From Palsa-504 sp963806335 (GTDB lineage Bacteria; Actinomycetota; Actinomycetes; Streptosporangiales; Streptosporangiaceae): a stretch of DNA of 64,000 nt. The DNA lies in assembly GCA_963806335.1 (NCBI GenBank), contig CAWDXO010000007.1:157625-221624 (forward strand). The letters run 5' to 3'. Positions within the stretch are counted from its first letter, which is position 1; each line of letters starts with the position of its first letter. The position numbers and the translations under genes are program-made. Below, piece by piece: positions 43,351 to 52,550 of the stretch. The notes below the pieces were generated by a model. That model was not told the DNA's origin and did no database searches. It saw nothing but the letters and a program-made list of their open reading frames with translations.

Positions 43351-43430
43351 CCGGGGGGACGACCCCGCAGTGCTAGTCCGGGGGGCGACGGCAGTGCTAG
43401 CCCGGGGGCGACCCCCCGGAGCCCCCCGAT
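43351..43430. repeat. G/C hairpin repeats before DUF3866 gene
   Basis: A CCGGGGGGACGACCCC copy at 43351-43366, a CTAGTCCGGGGGGCGACGG copy from 43374, and CCGGGGG-CGAC-CCCCCGG at 43402-43419 followed by AGCCCCCC. This is the same family as at 32660-32690. Confidence 0.6.
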
Positions 43431-43460
43431 CCTGGGCGGACCCATCCCCCAGACCCCTTG

Positions 43461-43466
43461 TAAGCT
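43461..43466 (+). promoter_or_regulatory. -10-like hexamer before the DUF3866 gene
   Basis: TAAGCT seven bases before the GTG at 43474, with no ribosome site between them. It suggests a leaderless transcript. Confidence 0.4.
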
Positions 43467-43473
43467 GCCCGGC

Positions 43474-44607
43474 GTGATCACATGGCGGGATGGCACGGTC
43501 GGCGGCATCCGCCGCGAGTGGCCGGGCGCGGTCGAGCTTGACGTGTCGGTGGAGGGCGCGCGGGTCCGGGCCCTCGCCTACCCGGCGCTGACCGGGCGCC
43601 CGCGGCCAGGCGACCGGGTGCTGGTCAACACCACGGCCCTTGACCTGGGCCTGGGCACCGGCGGGTACGCCCTGGTGGTCGCGGTCCCGGACCGGCTGCC
43701 GCCCGACCCTGAGCTCGCGGGCCACCTGGTGAAGGCCCGCTACACGCCGCTGCAGGCGACCGTGCTCGGCGCGGACGAGCAGGGATCACCGCACCATGAC
43801 GTGCTGCGGGACGCGGATGACATCGGCGGGATGCCCGTCGTGGTAGCCGACCTGCATTCCGCTCTCCCGGCCGTGCTGGCCGGTCTCTTTGATGAGGCCG
43901 AACGGGCCGATGGTGACAGCGCCCGGTCACGCGGCCGGGCCCGGGTGGTGTACGTCATGCAGGACGGCGGGGCGCTGCCGGCCTGGTTCTCCCGCACCTG
44001 CGCGACGCTCAAGGAGGCCGGCTGGCTGGCGGCCACCGTGACCACCGGGCAGTCGTTCGGCGGGGACCTGGAGACCGTGACCGTGCATACCGGGCTGCTC
44101 GCCGCCAGGCACGTGCTCGGCGCTGACCTCGCGGTGGTCGCGCAAGGGCCGGGCAACCTCGGCACCGGGACCCGGTGGGGCTTTTCCGGCGTGGCCGCGG
44201 GCGAGGTCGTTAACGCCGTGGCGGCGCTGGGCGGCCGGCCAGTAGCCTCGCTGCGGGTGAGCGACGCGGACCCGCGCGACCGGCATCGCGGCGTCTCCCA
44301 TCACAGCCTGACCGCTTACGGCCGGGTGGCCCTGGCCCGCGCCGACGTGGTGGTGCCCGCCCTGGACGGCGCGTTCGGCCACCGGGTCGCGGCCGAGGCG
44401 GCTCGGCTCGGCGGGCGGCACGAGGTCGTCACCGTGCCCGTCGACGGACTCGAGGCGGCGCTGCGGGCGTGCCCGGCACCGCTGTCCACCATGGGCCGCG
44501 GCCTGGACGAGGACCTCGCCTATTTCCTCGCGGCGGCGGCGGCCGGCCGACACGCCGGCCGCCTGCTGCCCGAGGATCCCGCGGGGCTCTGCTACCTGCT
44601 GGGCTAG
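43474..44607 (+). CDS. DUF3866 family protein
   Basis: 377 residues of the actinobacterial DUF3866 family: ITWRDGTVGGIRREWPGAVELDV at the N-terminus, GDRVLVNTTALDLGLGTGGYALVVA, VAQGPGNLGTGTRWGFSGVAAGEVVNAVAALGGRPVASLRVSDADPRDRHRGVSHHSLTAY-type blocks, and a Gly/Ala-rich end. The function is unknown. As I recall, a homologue lies between pafB/pafC and the FKBP genes in Streptomyces, so its place here is conserved. The GTG at 43474 is the homologous start and the frame upstream is spurious. It converges with the FKBP gene 10 bases away. Confidence 0.85.
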   Translation: MITWRDGTVGGIRREWPGAVELDVSVEGARVRALAYPALTGRPRPGDRVLVNTTALDLGLGTGGYALVVAVPDRLPPDPELAGHLVKARYTPLQATVLGADEQGSPHHDVLRDADDIGGMPVVVADLHSALPAVLAGLFDEAERADGDSARSRGRARVVYVMQDGGALPAWFSRTCATLKEAGWLAATVTTGQSFGGDLETVTVHTGLLAARHVLGADLAVVAQGPGNLGTGTRWGFSGVAAGEVVNAVAALGGRPVASLRVSDADPRDRHRGVSHHSLTAYGRVALARADVVVPALDGAFGHRVAAEAARLGGRHEVVTVPVDGLEAALRACPAPLSTMGRGLDEDLAYFLAAAAAGRHAGRLLPEDPAGLCYLLG

Positions 44608-44617
44608 CCCTGCTGGC

Positions 44618-45583
44618 CTAGCCCTGCTTGAGCGCGTCGAGGATGTCGACCACGAACACCAGCGTGTCGGTGCCCTTGATGCCCGCCTGGGACTGCCCGG
44701 CGCTGCCGTAACCATCCTTAGGCGGGATGACGAGCATCACCCGGCTGCCTACGGTCTGACCGGCCAGGCCGGTATCCCAGCCGGGGATCACCTGCTCGGG
44801 CGAGGCACCGAGGACGAAGCCGAACGGGGATCCGGAGCTCCAGGAGGAACTGAAGGACTTCTTCGTCCGCCAGATGTAACCGGTGTACTGCGCGATGACG
44901 TACTCGCCCTTGGTGACCACCGGACCGCTGCCCTTGATCAGGGTCTTGGTCACCAGCCCGCTCGGCGGCGAGGACGTCGGGAACGTGAGGGTCGGCGCGC
45001 TGCCGGCCTTGGCGGTGACCGTCGGCAGGCTGCCGCCGCCGCTGGATACCTGCGTGCCGGACGCGGACATGGTGTCGGAGTAGGACTTGAGCACGTCGAT
45101 GACGAATACCAGCGTGGTAGTGCCCTTGATGCCAAGTTGCGAGTTGCCCGAGGTTCCGTAGGCGTCCGCGGGCGGGATCACCGCCAGAACCCGGCTGCCC
45201 ACCTTCTTGCCGATCAGCGCGGTTTCCAGGCCGGGCAGCATCGTGCCGCCGATCACTGTCGGGTTGCTGGTGTAGGTGCTCGCCTTCAGCGCAGAGCTCG
45301 TGCCATCCCAGAAATAAAGGACGAAGTTCGCGGCTAGGGCGTCCGCCTTGGTCAAGGTCGGGCCGCCGCCCTGGATCAGCGTCTTGACCTGGAGATCACT
45401 GCCCGGCTTGGCCTTCGGAATGCTCACCTTCGGAGCCGCGCCGAACGATCCGGTGGCCGTCACGGACGAGCTCCCGCCGGCCGAAGAGGACGAAGACGCG
45501 GAAGACGACGTCGACGAACCGCAGCCCGCGAGGACTACGCCGGCCAGCAGGGGGACAGCGATGAGCGCTATAGAGCGTCGCAT
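44618..45583 (-). CDS. Lipoprotein with two FKBP-type peptidyl-prolyl isomerase domains
   Basis: 321 residues. The signal peptide has a lipobox (VVLAGC) and a Ser-rich linker. Two FKBP domains follow at about 75-165 (NFVLYFWDGTSS ... TMLPGLETALIGKKVGSRVLAVIPPADAYG) and about 210-318 (YVIAQYTGYIWRT ... VIPGWDTGLAGQTVGSRVMLVIPPKDGYGSAG). The active-site aromatics are partly altered in the first copy, so the second is the better enzyme candidate. It should fold secreted proteins outside the membrane. GAGG precedes the ATG. In Streptomyces one or two FKBP genes lie next to pafA; here the glycan block intervenes. Confidence 0.9.
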   Translation of the reverse strand: MRRSIALIAVPLLAGVVLAGCGSSTSSSASSSSSAGGSSSVTATGSFGAAPKVSIPKAKPGSDLQVKTLIQGGGPTLTKADALAANFVLYFWDGTSSALKASTYTSNPTVIGGTMLPGLETALIGKKVGSRVLAVIPPADAYGTSGNSQLGIKGTTTLVFVIDVLKSYSDTMSASGTQVSSGGGSLPTVTAKAGSAPTLTFPTSSPPSGLVTKTLIKGSGPVVTKGEYVIAQYTGYIWRTKKSFSSSWSSGSPFGFVLGASPEQVIPGWDTGLAGQTVGSRVMLVIPPKDGYGSAGQSQAGIKGTDTLVFVVDILDALKQG

Positions 45584-45969
45584 TAGAACCTCAATGTGGT
45601 GGATGTCAGCCGTGCCAGCCTACTGGCACGAGCGAGCAGCGGCGTCCCGCAGGCCAGCGACGGGCGCCGGTCCGGCGGGCGGCCGGCGCGGAGCTGGCCG
45701 TCCGTAGCGGCGGGCGGCGTTTGCCTCGGCTAGCTGGCGTATCCCGGCGATGAGTTGCAGGCGTAATTTATGATTCTGCGTATTGAATTTACCGAGACCC
45801 CATCAGGATGGAGTGTCGGCTAGGCTACAGCTTTCTTCTTTCCAGCTCGGCCTCGCCCAGGATGTGGGCTGAGCCGGAAAGATCCCTGGCACCGCCTGCG
45901 CTTACCCTCGCCAGTTCCTCAGACACTCGGTATCGGGCTTCGCGCTGGTTAAGGGTGGTTGACGTCGCA
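45584..45969. other. 386-base divergent gap before the glycan block
   Basis: Between the FKBP lipoprotein and the first glycan gene. Around 45755-45800 is an AT-rich segment (GTAATTTATGATTCTGCGTA), and TAGGCT at 45821-45826 may be a -10 for the plus strand, which would leave a leader of about 140 bases. No gene is seen. The base composition change marks the left border of the glycan block. Confidence 0.45.
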
Positions 45970-47709
45970 ATGACCGGCTCAGAGCAGAAGGCTGCCGAAT
46001 CGCACGCCGCGCCGGGTCGGCCCGATGCCCCGGTTCGCGGCTGGATCCCGCCCTGGTTCCGCGCAGGCCGGCCTGAGCCGGGCGCACCCTGGCGACGGCA
46101 TCGCCGGGCTGCGACCGCAGCGGCCTGTCTCGTCGCGATCGGTTTGCTTTACGTCGCCTACCTGGCGCAGTCACGTTCTCTGGGCACTGACTCGGACGGC
46201 GCCAGCAACGTGCTCCAGGCCTGGGACATGCTGCACGGCAACCTGCTGCTGCGCGGCTGGCGGCTCTCGGACGTGTCGTTCTACACCACTGAGCTGCCCG
46301 AGTACATGCTCGTGGAGCTGACTCGCGGGCTGAATCCCGAGGTAATCAACCTGGCGGGCGCGGCGACTTATACCCTCCTGGTCACGCTCGCGGCGCTGCT
46401 GGCCAAGGGGCAAGCCACCGGAACCGAAGGACTCTTCCGGGCCCTGATCGCGGCGGGCATCATGCTGGCGCCAGGCCCTGGATTTAGCGCGGCCTCGCTG
46501 CTTTCCTCACCTGACCACATCGGCACCCAGGTCCCGCTGCTGCTCATCTGGCTGGTGATCGACAGGCTCGGCGACCGCTGGTACCTGCCCTGGCTGGTCG
46601 GGGCGCTACTCACCTGGGCCGAGATAGCCGACCAGATAGTCATATACATCGGAGCCCTGCCAATCATCGTGGTCTCCGCCATCCGGATCTGCCAGCGACG
46701 CGGGTCCTGGCGCATCGACGCGGGCCTGCTGGCCGGAGCGGTGGCCTCGGTCGCGCTGGCGACGGCCGCGATCTCCTGGATCCGCCGCATCGGCGGCTTT
46801 GTCGTAGCCCCGGTCACCGTGACCTTCACGACGGCCGGGCAGATACAGCATCATGCCTGGCTGACGCTCCAAGCGGTGCTGACGCTGTTCGGCGCGGATT
46901 TCATCGGGCTGCGGTCCGGGCCTGCCGTGGCGGTGGCTATCCTGCACCTCGCCGGCCTGATCCTGGTGGCGTGGGCCTGTGGCATGGCGGTCAGGCGGCT
47001 GCTGGCGGACGAACGGCTTGTCCCGCTGCTCCTGGTGGGCATCGCCGTTAACCTGGCCGCGTACCTGCTCAGCACCCAGGCCTCTGACCTCGGATCGACG
47101 CACGAACTCGCCGCGGTGCTCCCGTTCGGCGCGGTGCTCGCCGGCCGGCTCATACCCGGCCGGCTCATCCCCCGCAGGCTGGTGACCTCGGTGCTTGTTC
47201 CCGCGCTGCTCGCGGTGCTGGCCGGCTACGCCGGCGCGCTCGCCTACAACGCCAGCAGCCCGCCGCGGCCGCCGATCACGCAGGCCGTGGCCTCGTGGCT
47301 GACCGCGAATCATCTGACCTCGGGGATCGGTGACTACTGGGCGGCCAACGTCACGACCGTCGCGACCGGCGGCCGGGTGGAGGTGCGGTCGGTCCATCTG
47401 TCCTGTGGCCGTTTCACCCCCTATGCCTGGGAATCCAGGCAGTCGTGGTACCAGCCGCCCAGCAGGGCGACGTTCCTGCTGCTCGTGCTTACCGGCGCTA
47501 ACAAGGCGGACGGTACCCGAGCCGACGCGACCGCCCAGTTCGGCCGGGCCCAGCGGATCGCGCGCATAGGCGGCTACGAGGTCATAGTCTGGAACCACGA
47601 TCTGCTGCCCGCACTCACTAGCGGGTTCGCTCGCGGCTGCGGCCAGAACTGGCCGCGCTTAGCTCTCGATAGGATTCAGGAACGCTGTTCCTGCCGGGCG
47701 AAGGGATGA
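45970..47709 (+). CDS. Large membrane protein, GT-C-like (copy A)
   Basis: 579 residues. A Pro-rich cytosolic N-terminus (about 45 residues) is followed by about 11 membrane helices and a soluble C-terminal segment. An extracytoplasmic loop after the first helix reads DSDGASNVLQAWDMLHGNLLLRGWRLSDVSFYTTELPEYMLVEL. The layout and loop acidic residues resemble GT-C glycosyltransferases that use lipid-linked sugars, but I do not recognise a named family. The partial gene at the right edge encodes a close paralogue. ATG 45970 was chosen by alignment to it. The stop overlaps rmlA by four bases (ATGA), so it belongs to the rhamnose operon. Confidence 0.75.
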   Translation: MTGSEQKAAESHAAPGRPDAPVRGWIPPWFRAGRPEPGAPWRRHRRAATAAACLVAIGLLYVAYLAQSRSLGTDSDGASNVLQAWDMLHGNLLLRGWRLSDVSFYTTELPEYMLVELTRGLNPEVINLAGAATYTLLVTLAALLAKGQATGTEGLFRALIAAGIMLAPGPGFSAASLLSSPDHIGTQVPLLLIWLVIDRLGDRWYLPWLVGALLTWAEIADQIVIYIGALPIIVVSAIRICQRRGSWRIDAGLLAGAVASVALATAAISWIRRIGGFVVAPVTVTFTTAGQIQHHAWLTLQAVLTLFGADFIGLRSGPAVAVAILHLAGLILVAWACGMAVRRLLADERLVPLLLVGIAVNLAAYLLSTQASDLGSTHELAAVLPFGAVLAGRLIPGRLIPRRLVTSVLVPALLAVLAGYAGALAYNASSPPRPPITQAVASWLTANHLTSGIGDYWAANVTTVATGGRVEVRSVHLSCGRFTPYAWESRQSWYQPPSRATFLLLVLTGANKADGTRADATAQFGRAQRIARIGGYEVIVWNHDLLPALTSGFARGCGQNWPRLALDRIQERCSCRAKG

Positions 47710-48788
47710 CGTCGCAAACCGTGAAGGCGCTGGTCCTGGCGGGAGGTGCGGGTACCCGGCTGCGGCCGATCACGCACACCTCGGCCAAGCAACTTGTCCC
47801 GGTCGCGAATAAGCCCGTGCTGTTCTACGGCCTGGAGGCGATCCGGGACGCGGGGGTCACCGACGTCGGGATCGTGGTCGGCGATACGGCACCGGCGATC
47901 CAGTCAGCGGTCGGCGACGGCGGGGCGTTCGGGCTGAGAGTGACCTATATCCAGCAGCCCGCCCCGCTGGGCCTGGCGCATGCGGTTCTGATGGCCCGGG
48001 AGTTTCTCGGTGACGACGACTTCGTGATGTACCTGGGCGACAACTTCATCGTGGGCGGGATCGCCGCGATGGTGGAGGAGTTCCGCTCACAGCAGCCGGA
48101 TGCCTACATCATGCTGACCCGAGTGCCGGACTCGCGCCAGTTCGGCGTGGCCGAGCTGGATCAGGCTGGCCAGGTGGTCGGCCTGGAGGAGAAGCCGGAG
48201 CACCCCAAGAGCGACCTGGCGCTGGTCGGGGTGTACCTGTTCACACCGGTGGTACACGAGGCGGTGGCCGCGCTGGCACCGTCACCACGAGGCGAGCTGG
48301 AGATCACCGAGGCGATCCAGTGGCTGATCCGTCACGGCCGGAAGGTGACGGCGACGACCATCTCCGGCTACTGGAAGGACACCGGCAACGTCGCGGACAT
48401 GCTGGAAGTCAACCGGATGGTGCTAGAGGGCGCCGAGCCGCGGATGGCCGGCACCGCGGACTCGGCCAGCGAGTTGATCGGGCGGGTGGTGATCGAAGAA
48501 GGAGCCCGGGTTAGCGGATCCCGGATCGTGGGCCCGGCGATCATCGGCGCCGGGACCGAGGTGACCGGCTCCTATATCGGCCCGTTCACTTCAGTAGCGG
48601 CTGGCTGTGTCATCGCCGACAGCGAAATCGAGTATTCTATCGTGCTGGGCGGGACCTCTATCCGGGGCGTCCGCCGGATCGAAGCATCCCTGATCGGCCA
48701 CGATGTCGAGGTGACGCCCGCGCCCCGGGTTCGTAAGGCGCACCGCCTGGTTCTCGGGGATCACAGCAAGGTGCAGATTAGCTCCTAG
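47706..48788 (+). CDS. rmlA: Glucose-1-phosphate thymidylyltransferase RmlA (long form)
   Basis: 360 residues. The nucleotidyltransferase signature ALVLAGGAGTRLRPITHTSAKQL is at the N-terminus, with YLGDNFIVGG further on. A C-terminal left-handed beta-helix (about 250-350, hexapeptide repeats such as VVIEEGARVSGSRIVGPAIIGAGTEV) makes it the long form found in actinobacterial sugar clusters. It makes dTDP-glucose from dTTP and glucose-1-phosphate, the first step to dTDP-rhamnose or other deoxysugars. It is coupled by ATGA to the membrane protein before it. Confidence 0.96.
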   Translation: MTSQTVKALVLAGGAGTRLRPITHTSAKQLVPVANKPVLFYGLEAIRDAGVTDVGIVVGDTAPAIQSAVGDGGAFGLRVTYIQQPAPLGLAHAVLMAREFLGDDDFVMYLGDNFIVGGIAAMVEEFRSQQPDAYIMLTRVPDSRQFGVAELDQAGQVVGLEEKPEHPKSDLALVGVYLFTPVVHEAVAALAPSPRGELEITEAIQWLIRHGRKVTATTISGYWKDTGNVADMLEVNRMVLEGAEPRMAGTADSASELIGRVVIEEGARVSGSRIVGPAIIGAGTEVTGSYIGPFTSVAAGCVIADSEIEYSIVLGGTSIRGVRRIEASLIGHDVEVTPAPRVRKAHRLVLGDHSKVQISS

Positions 48789-48807
48789 GCTGGGCGGGAG
48801 ATACCTC

Positions 48808-49860
48808 GTGAGGATCCTGGTGACCGGCGGTGCCGGGTTCATCGGCTCGCATTACGTCCGCACGCTGCTGACCGACGGCTACCCTGGCTACGAGAACGCC
48901 AGGGTGACCGTGCTGGACTCGCTGACCTACGCCGGCAACCTGGCCAACCTGGCGCCGGTCTCCCGCAGCCCGCGGCTGGAGTTCGTCCGGGGCGACATCG
49001 CCGACGCCGCGCTCGTCGGCTCGCTCATCCCCGGCCATGACGCGGTGATCAACTTCGCCGCCGAGACTCACGTGGACAGGTCGATAGCCGGCGCGGCGCC
49101 GTTCGTGGCCACTAACGTGGCCGGAGTGCAGGTGCTGCTGCAGGCGTGCCTGGAGGCCGGGGTGGGACCGCTCGTGCAGGTTTCCACCGATGAGGTGTAC
49201 GGGAGCGTGGAGTCTGGTTCCTGGACCGAGCGGGCCCCGCTCGAGCCGAACTCCCCGTACTCGGCGGCCAAGGCGGGGGGAGACCTGATCGCCCGCGCCT
49301 ACGCCCGCACCCACGGGCTGGACGTGCGGATCACCCGCTGCTGCAACAATTACGGTCCCTACCAGTACCCGGAGAAGGTCATCCCGCTGTTCGTGACCAA
49401 CCTGCTCGACGGGCTGAAGGTTCCGCTGTACGGTGACGGCGGCAATGTCCGTGGCTGGATCCACGTCGATGACCACTGCCGCGGCATCCAGCTGGTGCTC
49501 GAGCGCGGCCGGGCGGGGGAGACGTACCACATCAACGGCGACGCCGAGCTGACCAACCTAGAGCTGACCGGCGCGTTGCTCGAGTGCTGCGGGGCGGGCT
49601 GGGACATGGTCGCGCGCGTGCCAGATCGCAAGGGTCACGACCGGCGCTACTCGCTGAACGATGAGGTGCTGCGGGCCCTGGGCTATGCCCCGCGGATCCC
49701 GTTCCGTCAGGGCCTAACGGAGACCGTGCGGTGGTATCGGGACAACCGCCCCTGGTGGGAGCCGCTGAAGCAGCCGGGCGCGGTGGGCGCGGATGGGGCG
49801 GCGCCGGCGTCCGGGGCGGCCGCGCTGGCGGCGCCGGCCGACGCCGGGCAGGCATCATGA
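48808..49860 (+). CDS. rmlB: dTDP-glucose 4,6-dehydratase RmlB
   Basis: 350 residues of the extended short-chain dehydrogenase family: NAD motif TGGAGFIGSHYVR, FAAETHVDRS, STDEVYG, catalytic PYSAAKAGGD and RCCNNYGPYQYPEKVIPLF. It forms dTDP-4-keto-6-deoxyglucose. The GTG at 48808 has GGGAG nine bases upstream. About 30 C-terminal residues are Ala/Gly-rich beyond the usual end. The stop overlaps rmlD (ATGA, 49857-49860). Confidence 0.96.
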   Translation: MRILVTGGAGFIGSHYVRTLLTDGYPGYENARVTVLDSLTYAGNLANLAPVSRSPRLEFVRGDIADAALVGSLIPGHDAVINFAAETHVDRSIAGAAPFVATNVAGVQVLLQACLEAGVGPLVQVSTDEVYGSVESGSWTERAPLEPNSPYSAAKAGGDLIARAYARTHGLDVRITRCCNNYGPYQYPEKVIPLFVTNLLDGLKVPLYGDGGNVRGWIHVDDHCRGIQLVLERGRAGETYHINGDAELTNLELTGALLECCGAGWDMVARVPDRKGHDRRYSLNDEVLRALGYAPRIPFRQGLTETVRWYRDNRPWWEPLKQPGAVGADGAAPASGAAALAAPADAGQAS

Positions 49861-50744
49861 GCCGGTGGCTGGTGACCGGGGCCGGCGGCATGCTCGGCCG
49901 TGACCTGGTCACCCTGCTGGGTCGCTGCGGGGAGAGCGTGACTGCCCTGGACCGGGCCGGCCTTGACGTGACGGACGCCGCTGCGGTCGCCGACGTCCTG
50001 GCCGGGCTGCGCCCGGATGTGGTCGTTAACTGCGCGGCCTGGACCGCCGTGGACGACGCTGAGGCGAATGAGGAGCAGGCACTGATGGTGAACGGCACCG
50101 GCGCAGCCAATCTGGCCGCGGCCTGCGCGGCCGTCCAGGCGCGCCTGGTGCAGCCGTCGACCGACTACGTCTTCGCCGGGACCTCCGAGCGGCCCTACGC
50201 TGAGGACGACATCCCAGCGCCGCGGTCCGCTTACGGGCGGACCAAGCTGGCGGCCGAGCGCGCCGTGCTCGGCCGCCTGCCCGGGGCGGGCTACGTGGTC
50301 CGGACGGCCTGGCTGTACGGGGCGCACGGGCCGAGCTTCGTGCGTACGATGATCAATCTGGAGTACCAGCGCCCGACCGTCGACGTGGTCGACGACCAGT
50401 ACGGCCAGCCCACCTGGACCGCCGAGGTGGCCGGGCAGATCATGGCCCTGGTTCGCTCGACGGCCAGTCCCGGCATCTACCACGCCACCGCTTCCGGGCA
50501 GACCACGTGGTTCGAGCTGGCCCGCGAAATCTTCCGGCTGCTAGGCGCTGATCCGGCCCGGGTCAGGCCGATCCCTAGCAGCGCGCTGACCCGGCCGGCC
50601 CCCCGCCCCGCCTACAGCGTGCTCGGCCACGGTGCCTGGGCCCGGGCCGACGTGGCACCCCTCGGCGACTGGCGGCCCGCCCTGGAGCGGGCGTTCCCCG
50701 AGGTTGCCGCCGCCGCAGGGCGGCAGTCCGTGGCGGCTGAATAG
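49857..50744 (+). CDS. rmlD: dTDP-4-dehydrorhamnose reductase RmlD
   Basis: 295 residues with the Rossmann motif VTGAGGMLGRDLV, NCAAWTAVDDAEANE, QPSTDYVFAGT and catalytic YGRTKLAAERAV. It reduces dTDP-4-keto-rhamnose to dTDP-rhamnose. The start is the ATG that overlaps the rmlB stop. It converges with rmlC six bases away. Confidence 0.95.
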   Translation: MSRWLVTGAGGMLGRDLVTLLGRCGESVTALDRAGLDVTDAAAVADVLAGLRPDVVVNCAAWTAVDDAEANEEQALMVNGTGAANLAAACAAVQARLVQPSTDYVFAGTSERPYAEDDIPAPRSAYGRTKLAAERAVLGRLPGAGYVVRTAWLYGAHGPSFVRTMINLEYQRPTVDVVDDQYGQPTWTAEVAGQIMALVRSTASPGIYHATASGQTTWFELAREIFRLLGADPARVRPIPSSALTRPAPRPAYSVLGHGAWARADVAPLGDWRPALERAFPEVAAAAGRQSVAAE

Positions 50745-50750
50745 GCCCGG

Positions 50751-51386
50751 TCACGGGCTCCGGGTGCCGGGAGCCACGCGCTCGCCGTCGGCGGTGCCGC
50801 GTAGGCGCTCCAGATAGGCCGCGCAGTCGGCGTAGGCCGGCAGCAGCCCGTCGCGCCGCGCCTGCTCGAGCGTCGGGGCGGCGGCATCCTTGTCGGATAG
50901 CACCGGTTCCGGGCCGGCCGGCCAGGCGATGCCGATGTCCGGGTCGAGCGGGTGTACGCCATGTTCTCGTCCTGGTGCGTAAGCGGTGGAGCACAAGTAG
51001 ATGACCGTCGCCTCATCACTGAGCGCCATGAACGCGTGCCCCAGTCCCTCGGAGAGGAATACCGCACGTCGGCTGGCGTCATCCAGGCGCACCGGCTCCC
51101 AGCGCCCGTAGCCTGGCGAGCCGACCCTGATGTCGACGATCACGTCGAGGATGGCGCCGCTGACGCAGACGACGTACTTAGCCTGCCCGGGCGGGACGTC
51201 GGCGAAGTGGATGCCCCGAATCACTCCCCGCCGGGAGACCGAGCAGTTGGCCTGCGCGACTTGCGGCTGGTAGCCGAGCGACGTGAACAGGTCCGCGGCC
51301 TGGAACCACTCCAGGAAAGACCCCCTGGTGTCGTGGAAGATCCGGGGGGTGAACGTCCAGGCGCCGTCGATGCCGATCGGCTCCAT
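50751..51386 (-). CDS. rmlC: dTDP-4-dehydrorhamnose 3,5-epimerase RmlC
   Basis: 211 residues of the RmlC cupin: FHDTRGSFLEWF, QVAQANCSVSRRGVIRGIHF with the catalytic His, and YVVCVSGAILDVIVDIRVGSP with LSEGLGHAFMALSDEATVIYLCS. It supplies the epimerisation between RmlB and RmlD. It is the only rml gene on the minus strand, transcribed with or just after the flippase-like gene. AAGGAG lies six bases before the ATG at 51386. Confidence 0.95.
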   Translation of the reverse strand: MEPIGIDGAWTFTPRIFHDTRGSFLEWFQAADLFTSLGYQPQVAQANCSVSRRGVIRGIHFADVPPGQAKYVVCVSGAILDVIVDIRVGSPGYGRWEPVRLDDASRRAVFLSEGLGHAFMALSDEATVIYLCSTAYAPGREHGVHPLDPDIGIAWPAGPEPVLSDKDAAAPTLEQARRDGLLPAYADCAAYLERLRGTADGERVAPGTRSP

Positions 51387-51396
51387 CTAACTCTCC

Positions 51397-52470
51397 TTAT
51401 CTCGGGTCACCGCTGGCCGCATCCTCCGGGTTGGTCCCGGACCGCCCGAGCCCGGACTGCCGGAAGTACCCGGCGGCCACGCCGGCCGCCAGCATGTCAC
51501 CGACGGTGGTCAGGACGCGGGAGACCAGGGCCACGGCGGTGCCCTTGCTGACGCCGATCACCGGGCTGAGCAAGGCGACGAGCAGCACTTCCCGCACGAC
51601 GGCCCCGGCCGGTACGAACACGACCAGGAAACCGACGCTCCAGGCGAAGGCGAAGCCACCGAGGGCCAGCAGTGCCGTCGTGCCGCGAGGCGCGCCGAGC
51701 CGCGTCGCGAGCAGCCAGATTTGCAGACCATAGAAGATCCACGCTCCGAACGACCAGGTCAGTGAGGTGGCAATGGCGCGGGCGGTGAGCGGCCGCTCGA
51801 GCGGAGGGCGCCGGGTCAGCCGGAACAACCGCCCGAGCCCATAATTGAGCACCTTCGGATGCAGGCAGGCCAGCAGGAACGGGGCGGCCAGGAAGGCCCA
51901 CAGGTAGGGCGTCGAGCTCGCCACGAAGGGCAGCGTGACCAGGGCGGTGAGCAGCCCGCTGAACAGGGCCAGGAGCATGGCGAGCACCGAGGCGCTGCCC
52001 GAGTGATGCCGGGGCACGCGGTGGGCGTTGCCCAGCTCCATCTGCGCCAGCACCGACCAGACCGATCCAGGGAGGTACTTGCCCAGCTGGCCGACGAACA
52101 TGATCCGGGCCCCGACCCGGATCGGCAGCGGCGATCCGAGCGCGGCGAGCAGCACCCTCCACATCTGCATCGACGCGAACATGGCCAGCAGGACGCTGAC
52201 CATGGCGGCGGCTACCGTCAGCACCCCGATGCTGGCCAGCGCGGCCCGCACCTCCGTCCACTGGCGGGCCACCGCGTAACAGCCGAGGGCGACCGCGGCC
52301 GCGCCGAAGCCCCAGCGGATCGGCCTGCCGGTGAGGATCCGCCGGACCGCGGCCCACAAGGGACGTCCCCCGCCATGCGCCACGTCGTTACCGCCGGGTT
52401 GCTCGCCTGCGACGGCGGGCGGGCGATCCGGGAGCGCGTGGCGATCCGGGAGCGCGGGGCGATCCGGCAT
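51397..52470 (-). CDS. UPF0104/lysylphosphatidylglycerol-synthase-TM-like membrane protein
   Basis: 357 residues with about eight membrane helices and the family segments MFVGQLGKYLPGSVWSVLAQMELG and FLVVFVPAGAVVREVLLVALL. These flippase-like (LPG synthase TM, UPF0104) proteins often sit in polysaccharide clusters and are thought to move lipid-linked material. The first 20 residues are a tandem PDRxALPDR repeat encoded by an 18-base DNA repeat, so a GTG near 52386 could be the true start. It is followed by rmlC 10 bases on. Confidence 0.8.
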   Translation of the reverse strand: MPDRPALPDRHALPDRPPAVAGEQPGGNDVAHGGGRPLWAAVRRILTGRPIRWGFGAAAVALGCYAVARQWTEVRAALASIGVLTVAAAMVSVLLAMFASMQMWRVLLAALGSPLPIRVGARIMFVGQLGKYLPGSVWSVLAQMELGNAHRVPRHHSGSASVLAMLLALFSGLLTALVTLPFVASSTPYLWAFLAAPFLLACLHPKVLNYGLGRLFRLTRRPPLERPLTARAIATSLTWSFGAWIFYGLQIWLLATRLGAPRGTTALLALGGFAFAWSVGFLVVFVPAGAVVREVLLVALLSPVIGVSKGTAVALVSRVLTTVGDMLAAGVAAGYFRQSGLGRSGTNPEDAASGDPR

Positions 52471-52536
52471 AGCGACAGCCTAACCTTAGGGTTTCGTCAT
52501 TCGGGCGTTCCTGACTATCGACAAGACCGGGAACAC

Positions 52537-52542
52537 TAAGGT
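52537..52542 (+). promoter_or_regulatory. -10-like hexamer before the GT-methyltransferase gene
   Basis: TAAGGT eight bases before the ATG at 52551. The intervening AGGGG could also serve as a ribosome site. Confidence 0.35.
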
Positions 52543-52550
52543 AGGGGACC

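Noticed and set aside
43351..43430. Possible CRISPR-like array because of repeated G/C blocks
   Set aside because: The units are unequal, form hairpins and have no regular spacers; no cas genes are present.
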